From: Saccharomonospora viridis DSM 43017
GTDB lineage: Bacteria; Actinomycetota; Actinomycetes; Mycobacteriales; Pseudonocardiaceae
Assembly (NCBI RefSeq): GCF_000023865.1
Contig: NC_013159.1
Span: forward strand, 832,001 to 896,000
Length of the DNA: 64,000 nt
Direction of reading: 5' to 3'
This document shows, piece by piece, positions 35,697-43,365 of the stretch. Numbering within the stretch: position 1 is the stretch's first letter; the number at the start of each line of letters is the position of its first letter. The position numbers were made by a program, and so were the translations under genes. The notes under the pieces are model-generated. The model was not told where the DNA came from. It did not search any database and was given only the letters and a program-made list of their open reading frames with translations.

Positions 35697-37412
35697 ATGG
35701 CCGAAGCACACCCCGTCGACCCCAGACCCCGCAGCCGGGAGGTCACCGACGGTCTCGAACGCACGGCCGCGAGGGCGATGTTGCGGGCGGTGGGGATGGG
35801 TGACGCCGACTTCGCGAAACCGCAGGTGGGGATCGCGTCGTCGTGGAACGAGATCACCCCGTGCAACCTGTCGCTACGCAGGCTCGCGGAGGCGAGCAAA
35901 CAGGGTGTGCACGCCGGCGGCGGATATCCACTGGAATTCGGCACGCTCTCGGTCTCCGACGGGATCAGCATGGGACATCAGGGCATGCACTTCTCCCTGG
36001 TGTCGCGCGAGGTCGTCGCCGATTCGGTCGAGACGGTGCTGGAGGCCGAGCGACTGGACGGCGCGGTGCTGCTCGCCGGATGTGACAAGAGTCTGCCCGG
36101 CATGCTCATGGCCGCCGCTCGCGTCGACGTCGCCGCCGTGTTCGTCTACGCGGGATCGACGCTGCCGGGACGTGTCGACGATCGGGAGCTCACGATCATC
36201 GACGCGTTCGAGGCCGTGGGCGCGTGTTCCCGTGGGCTGATGAGCGCCGAGGACGTCGAACGGGTCGAGCGCGCCGTGTGTCCCGGCGAGGGTGCGTGCG
36301 GCGGCATGTACACGGCCAACACGATGGCGTGCGCGGCGGAGGCGTTGGGGATGGCGCTGCCGTCCTCGGCCAGTCCCCCGTCGGTCGATCGGCGCAGGGA
36401 CGTTCTGGCCCGTGCCAGCGGGGAGGCCGCCGTCGAGCTGCTGCGCAGGGGGATCACGGCAACCGACGTCCTCACCAGGGAGGCGTTCGAAAACGCCATC
36501 GCGGTGGTGATGGCCTTCGGCGGCTCCACCAACGCCGTGTTGCACCTACTGGCGATCGCGCACGAAGCCGGGGTACCGCTGTCGTTGGACGACTTCTCCC
36601 GGATCGGTGATCGCGTTCCGCACCTGGCGGACGTCAAGCCGTTCGGGCGGTACGTGATGGCGACGGTCGACCGGGTCGGCGGGGTGCCGGCGGTGATGCG
36701 GGCGTTGCTCGAGGCGGGGCTGTTGCACGGCGACTGCCTCACCGTCACCGGGCGGACGGTGGCGGAGAACCTCGCGGAGATCGACCCACCCGAACTGGAC
36801 GGGACCGTCATCCGCCGACTCGACGACCCCCTCCACCCCGCCGGGGGGATCACCATCCTGTACGGCAGTCTCGCGCCGGAGGGCGCCGTGGTGAAAAGCG
36901 CCGGTTTCGACGCCACTCGCTTCGAGGGCCGGGCCCGCGTCTTCGACGGCGAACAGGCGGCGATGGCGGCGCTGAACGAGTTGTCCGCGGGCGATGTCGT
37001 GGTGATCCGGAACGAAGGGCCGCGTGGTGGGCCGGGGATGCGGGAGATGCTGGCCGTCACCGGTGCGATCAAAGGGGCGGGGCTCGGTCGTGACGTGTTG
37101 CTGCTGACCGACGGCCGCTTCTCGGGCGGCACCACCGGGCTGTGCGTCGGGCACGTCGCACCCGAAGCGGCACACGGTGGACCGATCGCGTTCGTCCGTG
37201 ACGGCGATCCGATCGCGGCCGACCTGTCGACGAGGACACTGGAGTTGCGGGTGGACGACGCGGAACTCGCTCGGCGTCGAGAGGGCTGGCGGCCACCGGG
37301 GATCGCCCACCGGGGTGTGCTGGGCAAGTACGCGCGGCTGGTGGGGTCGGCCTCGCGGGGTGCCGTGTGCCCGGCGTCGTCGGAAAGCCCGCGCGACTAC
37401 CCGACCGGATGA
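35697..37412 (+). CDS. ilvD: Dihydroxy-acid dehydratase
   Basis: A 571-residue enzyme of branched-chain amino acid synthesis that dehydrates 2,3-dihydroxy-isovalerate and its homologue. The Fe-S cysteines lie in [16 protein letters not shown] and [15 protein letters not shown], and the C-terminal [21 protein letters not shown] block is family-diagnostic. ATG 35697 gives the conserved start. It is divergent from tex with a short shared upstream region, and no other ilv gene is nearby. Confidence 0.95.
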   Translation: MAEAHPVDPRPRSREVTDGLERTAARAMLRAVGMGDADFAKPQVGIASSWNEITPCNLSLRRLAEASKQGVHAGGGYPLEFGTLSVSDGISMGHQGMHFSLVSREVVADSVETVLEAERLDGAVLLAGCDKSLPGMLMAAARVDVAAVFVYAGSTLPGRVDDRELTIIDAFEAVGACSRGLMSAEDVERVERAVCPGEGACGGMYTANTMACAAEALGMALPSSASPPSVDRRRDVLARASGEAAVELLRRGITATDVLTREAFENAIAVVMAFGGSTNAVLHLLAIAHEAGVPLSLDDFSRIGDRVPHLADVKPFGRYVMATVDRVGGVPAVMRALLEAGLLHGDCLTVTGRTVAENLAEIDPPELDGTVIRRLDDPLHPAGGITILYGSLAPEGAVVKSAGFDATRFEGRARVFDGEQAAMAALNELSAGDVVVIRNEGPRGGPGMREMLAVTGAIKGAGLGRDVLLLTDGRFSGGTTGLCVGHVAPEAAHGGPIAFVRDGDPIAADLSTRTLELRVDDAELARRREGWRPPGIAHRGVLGKYARLVGSASRGAVCPASSESPRDYPTG

Positions 37413-37523
37413 ATTCGATTCCTCGCCTTCCGGGACACGCGCTCAGTGGCCCCCCCTCTGCCCGGTTCCGCTGATAGGCAATGGACCACGGCAGTACACA
37501 CGGGACCACACCGGGAGGAAGTG

Positions 37524-37913
37524 ATGGTGAAGGCACTGGTGGCCACGTCGGCGACACAGGGCTTCCGGGACAACGACTACCACTGGTGCATCGAGGGGGA
37601 ACTCGTGTGGATAGCGCCGACCTGTGCCAAGGACCGCGACGATCCCGACGGCGGCTGCGGCTGCGGACGTGGGTTCGCGGGACTGTCGTCCCATCGCGCC
37701 ACCACCACGGCCATGGTGCGCACTCTGCACGGCATCAGCCGTGACGACTACGTCATGGTCCTGCGGTCGAGTGTGGAGGAACAGGGTTACGACATCGTCG
37801 ACGTGGAAGGCCTGGCCGATTCGCTGTTGGAACTGGTGGCCGATCTGCCCGAAGGTGCCGTGCTCGAACACCGGTTGGACTACGTCCAGGTCAGGCAGGG
37901 GGTTCCGTACTAG
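37524..37913 (+). CDS. DUF7715 family protein
   Basis: A 129-residue protein from ATG 37524, behind GGGAGGAAG. The conserved block DDPDGGCGCGRGFAGLSSHRATTTA, with clustered cysteines (CAKDRDDPDGGCGC), identifies the DUF7715 family and suggests metal binding. The remainder is DYVMVLRSSVEEQGYDI plus an acidic middle, consistent with a small cytosolic fold. Its function is not known. A 10-bp-stem hairpin follows the stop, separating it from cobB. Confidence 0.78.
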   Translation: MVKALVATSATQGFRDNDYHWCIEGELVWIAPTCAKDRDDPDGGCGCGRGFAGLSSHRATTTAMVRTLHGISRDDYVMVLRSSVEEQGYDIVDVEGLADSLLELVADLPEGAVLEHRLDYVQVRQGVPY

Positions 37914-37930
37914 GTCCGAACCGGCGTCGG

Positions 37931-37960
37931 GACGACCGCCGCGGAAGGTGGGCGGTCGTC
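37931..37960 (+). terminator. Hairpin terminator candidate after the DUF7715 gene
   Basis: GACGACCGCC (37931-37940) and GGCGGTCGTC (37951-37960) are perfectly complementary around a 10-base loop, 17 bases after the stop at 37913. A short TC-containing stretch follows but no T-run. Confidence 0.6.
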
Positions 37961-38126
37961 TCGGCAACGCCGGGGCGTGCTCGGAGGAGGCGGCGTGGTG
38001 CCGCTCCCGTCCGCCCCGGTGCTCGACCGCTACGTGGGAACGGGCGGTCACACGGCCACGGATCCGTCGATGGTGGTGTTCCCCGTAACGTCGCACGATC
38101 ATGGCGGGGAACACGGGAGGAACACC

Positions 38127-39458
38127 ATGGTCGCCAGGATCGTCATCGCCGCACCGGCCACAGGACACGGCAAGACCAGCGTCGCCACCGGACTCATGGC
38201 GGCGTTACGGGCCCGTGGCGTGGCCGTGTCCGGGCACAAGATCGGTCCGGACTTCGTCGATCCCTGCTTTCACGCGTTGGCGACCGGACTCCCACCGCGC
38301 AACCTGGACCCGTTCCTGCAGGGGGAGGATCGGGTGGTGCCGTTGTTGCTCCACGGTGCCCGTACCGCCGACATCGCCGTCGTCGAAGGCGTGATGGGCT
38401 TGTTCGACGGAGCGCTCGGCACCGAGGGGTACGCCTCCACGGCGCATGTCGCGAAGCTCGTTGGAGCACCGGTGGTGTTGGTGGTGGACGCGAGTACGGC
38501 GAGCCGGAGTGTCGCGGCGTCGGTGCTGGGATTCGTCCGGTACGACCCCGAGGTGCGGGTGGCGGGCGTGATCCTCAACCGGGTCGACTCGCGGCCACAC
38601 GAGGAGGAGATCCGTGCGGCACTGGAACCGACCGGTGTCCCGGTGTTGGGGGTGTTGCCCCACGACGACGAGGTGCGTGCGGCGGGACGCCACCTCGGGC
38701 CCGCGAGCAGCGAACGCCGTGCCGATGCCGAGCGACTCGTCGTTCGACTGGCCGAGTGGGTGGCCGCCGGGGTCGACCTCGACGCGGTGGTCCGGGTCGC
38801 GCGGTCGGCGCCGGAGTTGACCGCGCGGGCATGGGACCCGACCGATGACGTGCGACCCGGTGCCCGGCGACCCGTGGTCGCGGCGGTCTCCGACGGCACG
38901 TTCACGTTCCGTTACACCGAGACCGTCGAACTGCTCGAGGCCGCGGGCATCGAGGTGGTCGACCTCGACCCCGTTCGGGACGAGACGCTGCCCGAGGCGT
39001 GTGCGGGCCTGTACTTCGGGGGCGGTTTCCCCGAGAACCGGGCCGAGGGGCTGTCGGCCAATGTCGCACTGCGGCACCGTGTCGCGGCGGCCGTCGGGGA
39101 AGGCATGCCGGTCGTGGCCGAGCGAGCCGGTGTGGTGTACCTGTGCCGCGAGTTCGACGGATTGCCGATGGCCGGCGTGTTGGATGCGGTCGCCCGGACG
39201 GCCGGCGGTGCCCTCGGTTACCGCGACGCCACGGCGAGCGCCGATTCGGTCCTGGCGGTGCGGGACCAGAAGGTGCGGGGGCATGAGTTCCGCTTCACGA
39301 GCGTCGAGCCGCGGTCCGGACCCGCAGCCGCGTGGACCTGGGACGGCCGGGAGGAAGGGTTCGCCTCTGCCACGCTGCACGCGTCGTACCTGCACGTGCA
39401 TTGGGCTGGACATCCCGAGTTGGCGCGGCGGTTCGTCGCGGCTGTGCGGGATGAGTGA
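38127..39458 (+). CDS. cobB: Cobyrinate a,c-diamide synthase, glutaminase cysteine missing
   Basis: A 443-residue CobB/CbiA-type amidase for the corrin ring. The N-terminal ATP domain has PATGHGKTSVATGLM and HKIGPDFVDPCFH intact. The C-terminal glutamine amidotransferase domain has GGGFPENRAEGLSAN and the ASYLHVHWAGHP histidine region. At the nucleophile, where the family reads E-C-G-G, this protein reads AERAGVVYL, so the catalytic cysteine is replaced by arginine. It may use free ammonia or another glutaminase. ATG 38127 has GGGAGG upstream. It is convergent with cobS, cobT and cobU. Confidence 0.88.
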   Translation: MVARIVIAAPATGHGKTSVATGLMAALRARGVAVSGHKIGPDFVDPCFHALATGLPPRNLDPFLQGEDRVVPLLLHGARTADIAVVEGVMGLFDGALGTEGYASTAHVAKLVGAPVVLVVDASTASRSVAASVLGFVRYDPEVRVAGVILNRVDSRPHEEEIRAALEPTGVPVLGVLPHDDEVRAAGRHLGPASSERRADAERLVVRLAEWVAAGVDLDAVVRVARSAPELTARAWDPTDDVRPGARRPVVAAVSDGTFTFRYTETVELLEAAGIEVVDLDPVRDETLPEACAGLYFGGGFPENRAEGLSANVALRHRVAAAVGEGMPVVAERAGVVYLCREFDGLPMAGVLDAVARTAGGALGYRDATASADSVLAVRDQKVRGHEFRFTSVEPRSGPAAAWTWDGREEGFASATLHASYLHVHWAGHPELARRFVAAVRDE

Positions 39459-39486
39459 CGGGCTGGTCTGACCCGGCTGCGCAGCT

Positions 39487-39590
39487 TGCGGACACGACTA
39501 CGTGGGTTGCGGACACGGCTGCGTGGGTTGCGGACACGACTGCGTGAGCTGCGGACACGACTGCGTGGGTTGCGTGGCTCACCGGAGTCA
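39487..39590 (-). repeat. 21-bp tandem repeat array at the 3' end of cobS
   Basis: On the plus strand TGCGGACA occurs at 39487, 39508, 39529 and 39550, with a degenerate copy at 39571, every 21 bp. In cobS sense the units read TGTCCGCA with tails such as ACCCACGTAGTCG and start about a dozen bases after the cobS stop. The array lies in the gap between the convergent cobB (ends 39458) and cobS (ends 39588). Orientation follows cobS, as at the other arrays. Confidence 0.92.
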
Positions 39591-40403
39591 TCGCAGCGGG
39601 TCGAGGCCGGAGGCGGAGAACACCACGAGTGTCACCAACGTCGCCGTCTCGACGCACGCGCCCAGGACGTCGCCGGTCACGCCGCCGAAACGGCGTACCG
39701 CGTGTCCCAGCAGCGCTCCCGCGGCCAGCCAGCCCAACAGCACTGCGAGCACGCCCTGCCACCACGGGGGCCCCGGCACCACCGCGGTGACCACGGCGGC
39801 CGCGGCGATGACCAGAGCCGCGACCACCGCGGCCACTCCCGGAGGCACGCTGCCCGCGACGGCGGCGCCGAGCCCCTCGGGGCGAGCCGAGGGCAGCCCG
39901 CGCACACAACACAACGGCAGCATGCCCCGTCCCGCCACCACGGCGATGGCCATGGCGCTGACAGCGGTCGCCGGAGTGGGCCCGCTCGCCACGATCCCGG
40001 CCAGCGCGGCGACCTGCGTCAGCACCGCGAGCACCAGGGTCACGACCCCGGTCGGTCCCACATCACCGCGACGCATGACGTCCAGTGCCCGGTCCCGGTC
40101 GTACGAGGCCGCCAGACCGTCGGCGGTGTCGGCGAGCCCGTCGAGGTGCAGTCCTCGGCTACCGAACGTGACCACGCCGATCGCGGCGACCGCCGACACC
40201 AACGGCGGCAGACCCAGCCAGGTTCCGAGGAGGACGGCCGGCACCGCCAGTGCGGCCAGAAAGAGCGCGGCCAACGGCGCCAGCGTCATCGCGACTCCGG
40301 CCACCCGTCGGTCCACGGCCCGCGGAGGGGGCACCGGTACCGCCGTCAGCGTGCCGAACGCCATGCGCAGACCGTCCCGCACCGGTGGTGCCGCGCGACT
40401 CAT
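39588..40403 (-). CDS. cobS: Adenosylcobinamide-GDP ribazoletransferase (cobalamin synthase)
   Basis: A 271-residue integral membrane enzyme joining adenosylcobinamide-GDP to alpha-ribazole. The conserved acidic block is LHLDGLADTADGLAASYDRDRALDVMRRGDVGPTG, preceded by LTAVPVP at the N-terminus; about seven hydrophobic helices follow. The start ATG 40403 overlaps the cobT stop (ATGA). It is the last gene of the cobU-cobT-cobS nucleotide-loop-assembly operon and is followed by a 21-bp repeat array. Confidence 0.94.
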   Translation of the reverse strand: MSRAAPPVRDGLRMAFGTLTAVPVPPPRAVDRRVAGVAMTLAPLAALFLAALAVPAVLLGTWLGLPPLVSAVAAIGVVTFGSRGLHLDGLADTADGLAASYDRDRALDVMRRGDVGPTGVVTLVLAVLTQVAALAGIVASGPTPATAVSAMAIAVVAGRGMLPLCCVRGLPSARPEGLGAAVAGSVPPGVAAVVAALVIAAAAVVTAVVPGPPWWQGVLAVLLGWLAAGALLGHAVRRFGGVTGDVLGACVETATLVTLVVFSASGLDPLR

Positions 40404-41434
40404 GTGAGATCGGCGAGAGCGCCCATCTCGGCCAGCACCGCCCTCGCCGCTTTGAGCACGGAGACGGCCTGCACCGCGCCGCTGCCCTCACCCAAGCGCA
40501 GCCCGAGGTCCAGAATCGGCTCCAGGCCCAACGCCTTGAGCGCGTGGCCCTGCGCCGGTTCCGTGGAACGGTGACCGGCCAACCACCAGCGTGGGGCGTC
40601 CGGGGCGAGGTCGCGGGCCACGAGCGCCGCCGCGCAGGAGAACACGCCGTCCAGGAGCACCGGGGTCGCGCGCACCGCGGCCTGGACCACGAATCCGGCC
40701 GTCGCCGCCGCGCACGCGCTGCCGAGGGCGGCCAGCAGCGACAGTGGGTCCTCGACGTGGCCCGCACGAGCCAGTGCCGCATCGAGCACCGCCACCTTCC
40801 GGGCGCGTCCGTCCTCGTCCACCCCCGTTCCCGTACCCACGACCTCGTCCGCGGGCAGACCGAGGGACGCCGCGACGAGTGCGGCGGCCACCGTGCTGTT
40901 GCCGATACCCATGTCGCCGGGGATGAGCACCTGCGCCCCGGCGTCGATCTCCTCGTCGGCCACGGCACGGCCGAGGTCGAACGCGCGTTCGACCTCGTCC
41001 GGTGCCAACGCGTCCTCGACGTCGATGGAGCCGGAACCGTGGCGCACCTTGAACGCCCGGACCTCCTCGGGGATGTGGTCGAGGTCGACGTCCACCGCGA
41101 TGTCGAGCACCCGTACCCGTGCGCCGACCTGGCGGGCCAGTACGGTGACCCCGCTCTTCCCGGTCACGAACGTCCGCAGCATGGCCGCGGTGATCTGCCG
41201 TGGATAGGCCGACACGTCCGGCCTCGTACGGGTGATGCCGTGATCGCCTGCGAACACCACCACGCGCACGTCGTCCACGGGAGGCGGCGGTACGGTGCCG
41301 TGTGCGGCACACAGCCACGCGGCGAGCTCCTCAAGCCTGCCGAGTGCCCCGACAGGTTTGACCAGCCCGTCGAGTCGCCGACGTGCCTCACGTTCGACCC
41401 CCGCATCGGGTAGGGGTACCTCGATCGATCTCAC
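40400..41434 (-). CDS. cobT: Nicotinate-nucleotide-dimethylbenzimidazole phosphoribosyltransferase
   Basis: A 344-residue enzyme that makes alpha-ribazole phosphate. Family blocks are LKPVGALGRLEELA, VVVFAGDHGIT, LIPGDMGIGNSTVAAAL and the C-terminal LGEGSGAVQAVSVLKAA, whose Glu is the catalytic base. GTG 41434 is the start, with GGGAGGA six bases upstream. The frame remains open far 5' through the cobU gene, but that is coincidental. It lies between cobU and cobS. Confidence 0.94.
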   Translation of the reverse strand: MRSIEVPLPDAGVEREARRRLDGLVKPVGALGRLEELAAWLCAAHGTVPPPPVDDVRVVVFAGDHGITRTRPDVSAYPRQITAAMLRTFVTGKSGVTVLARQVGARVRVLDIAVDVDLDHIPEEVRAFKVRHGSGSIDVEDALAPDEVERAFDLGRAVADEEIDAGAQVLIPGDMGIGNSTVAAALVAASLGLPADEVVGTGTGVDEDGRARKVAVLDAALARAGHVEDPLSLLAALGSACAAATAGFVVQAAVRATPVLLDGVFSCAAALVARDLAPDAPRWWLAGHRSTEPAQGHALKALGLEPILDLGLRLGEGSGAVQAVSVLKAARAVLAEMGALADLT

Positions 41435-41463
41435 CGTTCCTCCCAAGTCCGCGCAGCTTTCCG

Positions 41464-42090
41464 CTACAGGTGCACGACCCGACCCGCCACGACGAGTCGC
41501 ACCGAGTCCGCACCCGCCGCCACCGCCGTGTTCAACGCACCCAACACGTCCCGGAACACCCGGCCCGAGTGGGTGGCGGGGACGACACCGGAACCCACCT
41601 CGTTGCTCACCGCCACCACGGGCACGGTCGTGGTCTGCCACGCGTCCACGAAGTCCTGTAGCCGCTCGTCGACGGCACGTTGCCAGCCGGGGCGCTGCTC
41701 CCAGGCTCCCACCTCGCCGAGGACACGGGCCAACCACGTACCGAGGCAGTCGATGAGTACAGGTGAGGTCACCTGTCGGAGCGTGCCCGCGATGTCGAGG
41801 GTCTCGATCGTGCGCCAATGGGCGGGCCTGCGTGCGCGATGTGCGGCCACCCGAGCCGCCCATTCGGGGTCGTCGCCGGTCGGGGGAGCGCTACCCGCCA
41901 CATAGGTGACGTAGCGATACCCCGACATGAGCTCTTCGGCGTGTCGTGACTTGCCGGACCGGACTCCGCCCAGGACGAGTGTCCGTCCCCCGCCCCGCGC
42001 GCGGCGGCCGTAGCTGCGCAGCAGCGCAGCACCCACCTCCAGTCGATTGGCCACGAACTCGGTGACCCGCCGCCTCGGTTCGTTCATCAT
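41464..42090 (-). CDS. cobU: Bifunctional adenosylcobinamide kinase / guanylyltransferase
   Basis: A 208-residue CobU/CobP enzyme. The P-loop is GGVRSGKSRHAEE, the guanylylated histidine lies in RRPAHWRTIET, and LIDCLGTWLARVL, VAVSNEVGSGVVP and RVFRDVLGALN complete the family pattern. The N-terminus has an extra 35 residues (MMNEPRRRVTEFVANRLE) before the usual start at RTLVLGG. ATG 42090 has no good ribosome-binding site, so the true start could be closer to the P-loop. It heads the operon with cobT and cobS. Confidence 0.9.
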   Translation of the reverse strand: MMNEPRRRVTEFVANRLEVGAALLRSYGRRARGGGRTLVLGGVRSGKSRHAEELMSGYRYVTYVAGSAPPTGDDPEWAARVAAHRARRPAHWRTIETLDIAGTLRQVTSPVLIDCLGTWLARVLGEVGAWEQRPGWQRAVDERLQDFVDAWQTTTVPVVAVSNEVGSGVVPATHSGRVFRDVLGALNTAVAAGADSVRLVVAGRVVHL

Positions 42091-42923
42091 GGTCGGACAT
42101 TCTTGCTGATATCGGGGCCTTTGCGCTGTGGTCGGGAACGAAATTCTGCGTTTGCGCCGTTCATCACGACCATTGCGCGTGTCGGGTGATCGGCGCCGGT
42201 GACACCCCTGTTCCGGGCGAGCGTTCCCTTCCGATGCCCTCGACGGGCGCGAACCGGTCGTCCTCGTGCCGCGCGTCGACCATTTCCAGTGTGCACCCGC
42301 CTTCGGCGTCGGGGGACTTTCGGTGTGCTCGGCGAGTGGAGCCCGTTCGCCGCCTTCCCCGGGTGCTCCTCGGACGTCGGACGCTGAGGGCGCTCGGCGA
42401 GGAACAGGCCACGGCAGCCGTCCCCGAGCGGGTCGGCGGTGGTTTCGCCCCCGTCGTCGTGCTTCCACTGTGGGATCGGCGTGCTCATGAACGGCCCTGG
42501 TGCTGGAGACGATGCCACGGCTCACGCACCGATCCGACCACCACGCCAGTGTGGACTGTTCGGGCCTCCACCAGTTGATCGTCCGTTGCACCGGCGGAAG
42601 TCGATCTCGGGGTGGGTTGGACCGGCGGGCCGGGGTACCGCCGGGCGGCCGAAGAGCGCCGGCCACCACCGGACCGAAAGACCGTGCACCCCGTTGTGGA
42701 CACGGAGCGGCGCACGCCCTATCGGTGGGAGAGGGTCGGTCGAGGCAAGTGGTGACGGGAGACGAGCGTTTCGAGTTGGCCCCTTGACGGCCGCGTTCCT
42801 TTCGGCCCTGTGGTTCCGGAGGAACCGCGGGCGGACTCGAGCGATTTCGAGGCGCGGTGCCCGCGCCCGGCTGCGGGGTGGCAGCGATGGGCGCGGGCGT
42901 GGTGCGTTAAACGGTACTTTCTG
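42091..42923. other. Gene-poor gap upstream of cobU
   Basis: These 833 bases contain several long open frames on both strands, but none pairs a ribosome-binding site with a recognisable protein; the predicted products are Arg/Pro/Gly-rich, as expected of GC-rich non-coding DNA. I looked for a cobalamin riboswitch on the minus strand ahead of cobU and could not assemble one. A CCACTGTG word (plus strand 42465-42472) resembles the B12 box but faces away from cobU and lacks its partners. Confidence 0.5.
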
Positions 42924-43214
42924 TCAGCGGCTTACGAGGTCCGGTGTGTTCTGCAGTGCGCGTTTGCCCGCCTCGGTGAGTACGGCGGGAACGCGTTCGT
43001 CAGGCCTTCCGGGGTAGGCGGGCGCGATGAGGCCAGCCTGGGCGAGTCGGCCCGCGGTGGCCTGGTCGCAACACGCCAGGCCGTCGACGAAGAGGTCGGG
43101 TACAGAACTGCAGGTGATCTCCGCGACGCCTTCCGCCACGGCCTGCAGCGTGGCGCGTTCACGGTGGTTCAACTCGATCTCGTTGTGCTGAGTGTCGTTG
43201 CCGTCCTGAGGCAC
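42924..43214 (-). CDS. Small winged-helix-like hypothetical protein
   Basis: A 96-residue protein starting at GTG 43214 behind a perfect AAGGAGG. HRERATLQAVAEGVAEI and GLIAPAYPGRPDERVPAVLTEAGKRAL resemble the recognition helix and wing of a small winged-helix domain. Three cysteines (ITCSS, LACCDQ) lie in the middle. There is no clear family. The upstream gap to the dehydrogenase gene is 150 bases. A DNA-binding role is only a suggestion. Confidence 0.6.
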   Translation of the reverse strand: MPQDGNDTQHNEIELNHRERATLQAVAEGVAEITCSSVPDLFVDGLACCDQATAGRLAQAGLIAPAYPGRPDERVPAVLTEAGKRALQNTPDLVSR

Positions 43215-43365
43215 CCCTGCCTCCTTGCCTCTGCGGCCGGCTCCTGTACCGGCCGTTTGTCCATAATTCAACCCTCTGGTACCCATATGTTGCAAAGATG
43301 TGAGTGACATCTCACGCTTTTGGGGGCAGAGGTTAGACAAAGAGGACAGCTCTGATCGCTCAGGG

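Noticed and set aside
42465-42472. Cobalamin riboswitch (B12-box-like CCACTGTG)
   Set aside because: It is on the plus strand, facing away from cobU, and the other conserved boxes cannot be placed at proper spacing around it.
42186-43017. Plus-strand ORFs in the gap upstream of cobU
   Set aside because: There are no ribosome-binding sites, compositions are Arg/Pro-rich, there are no domain features, and they overlap each other in different frames.
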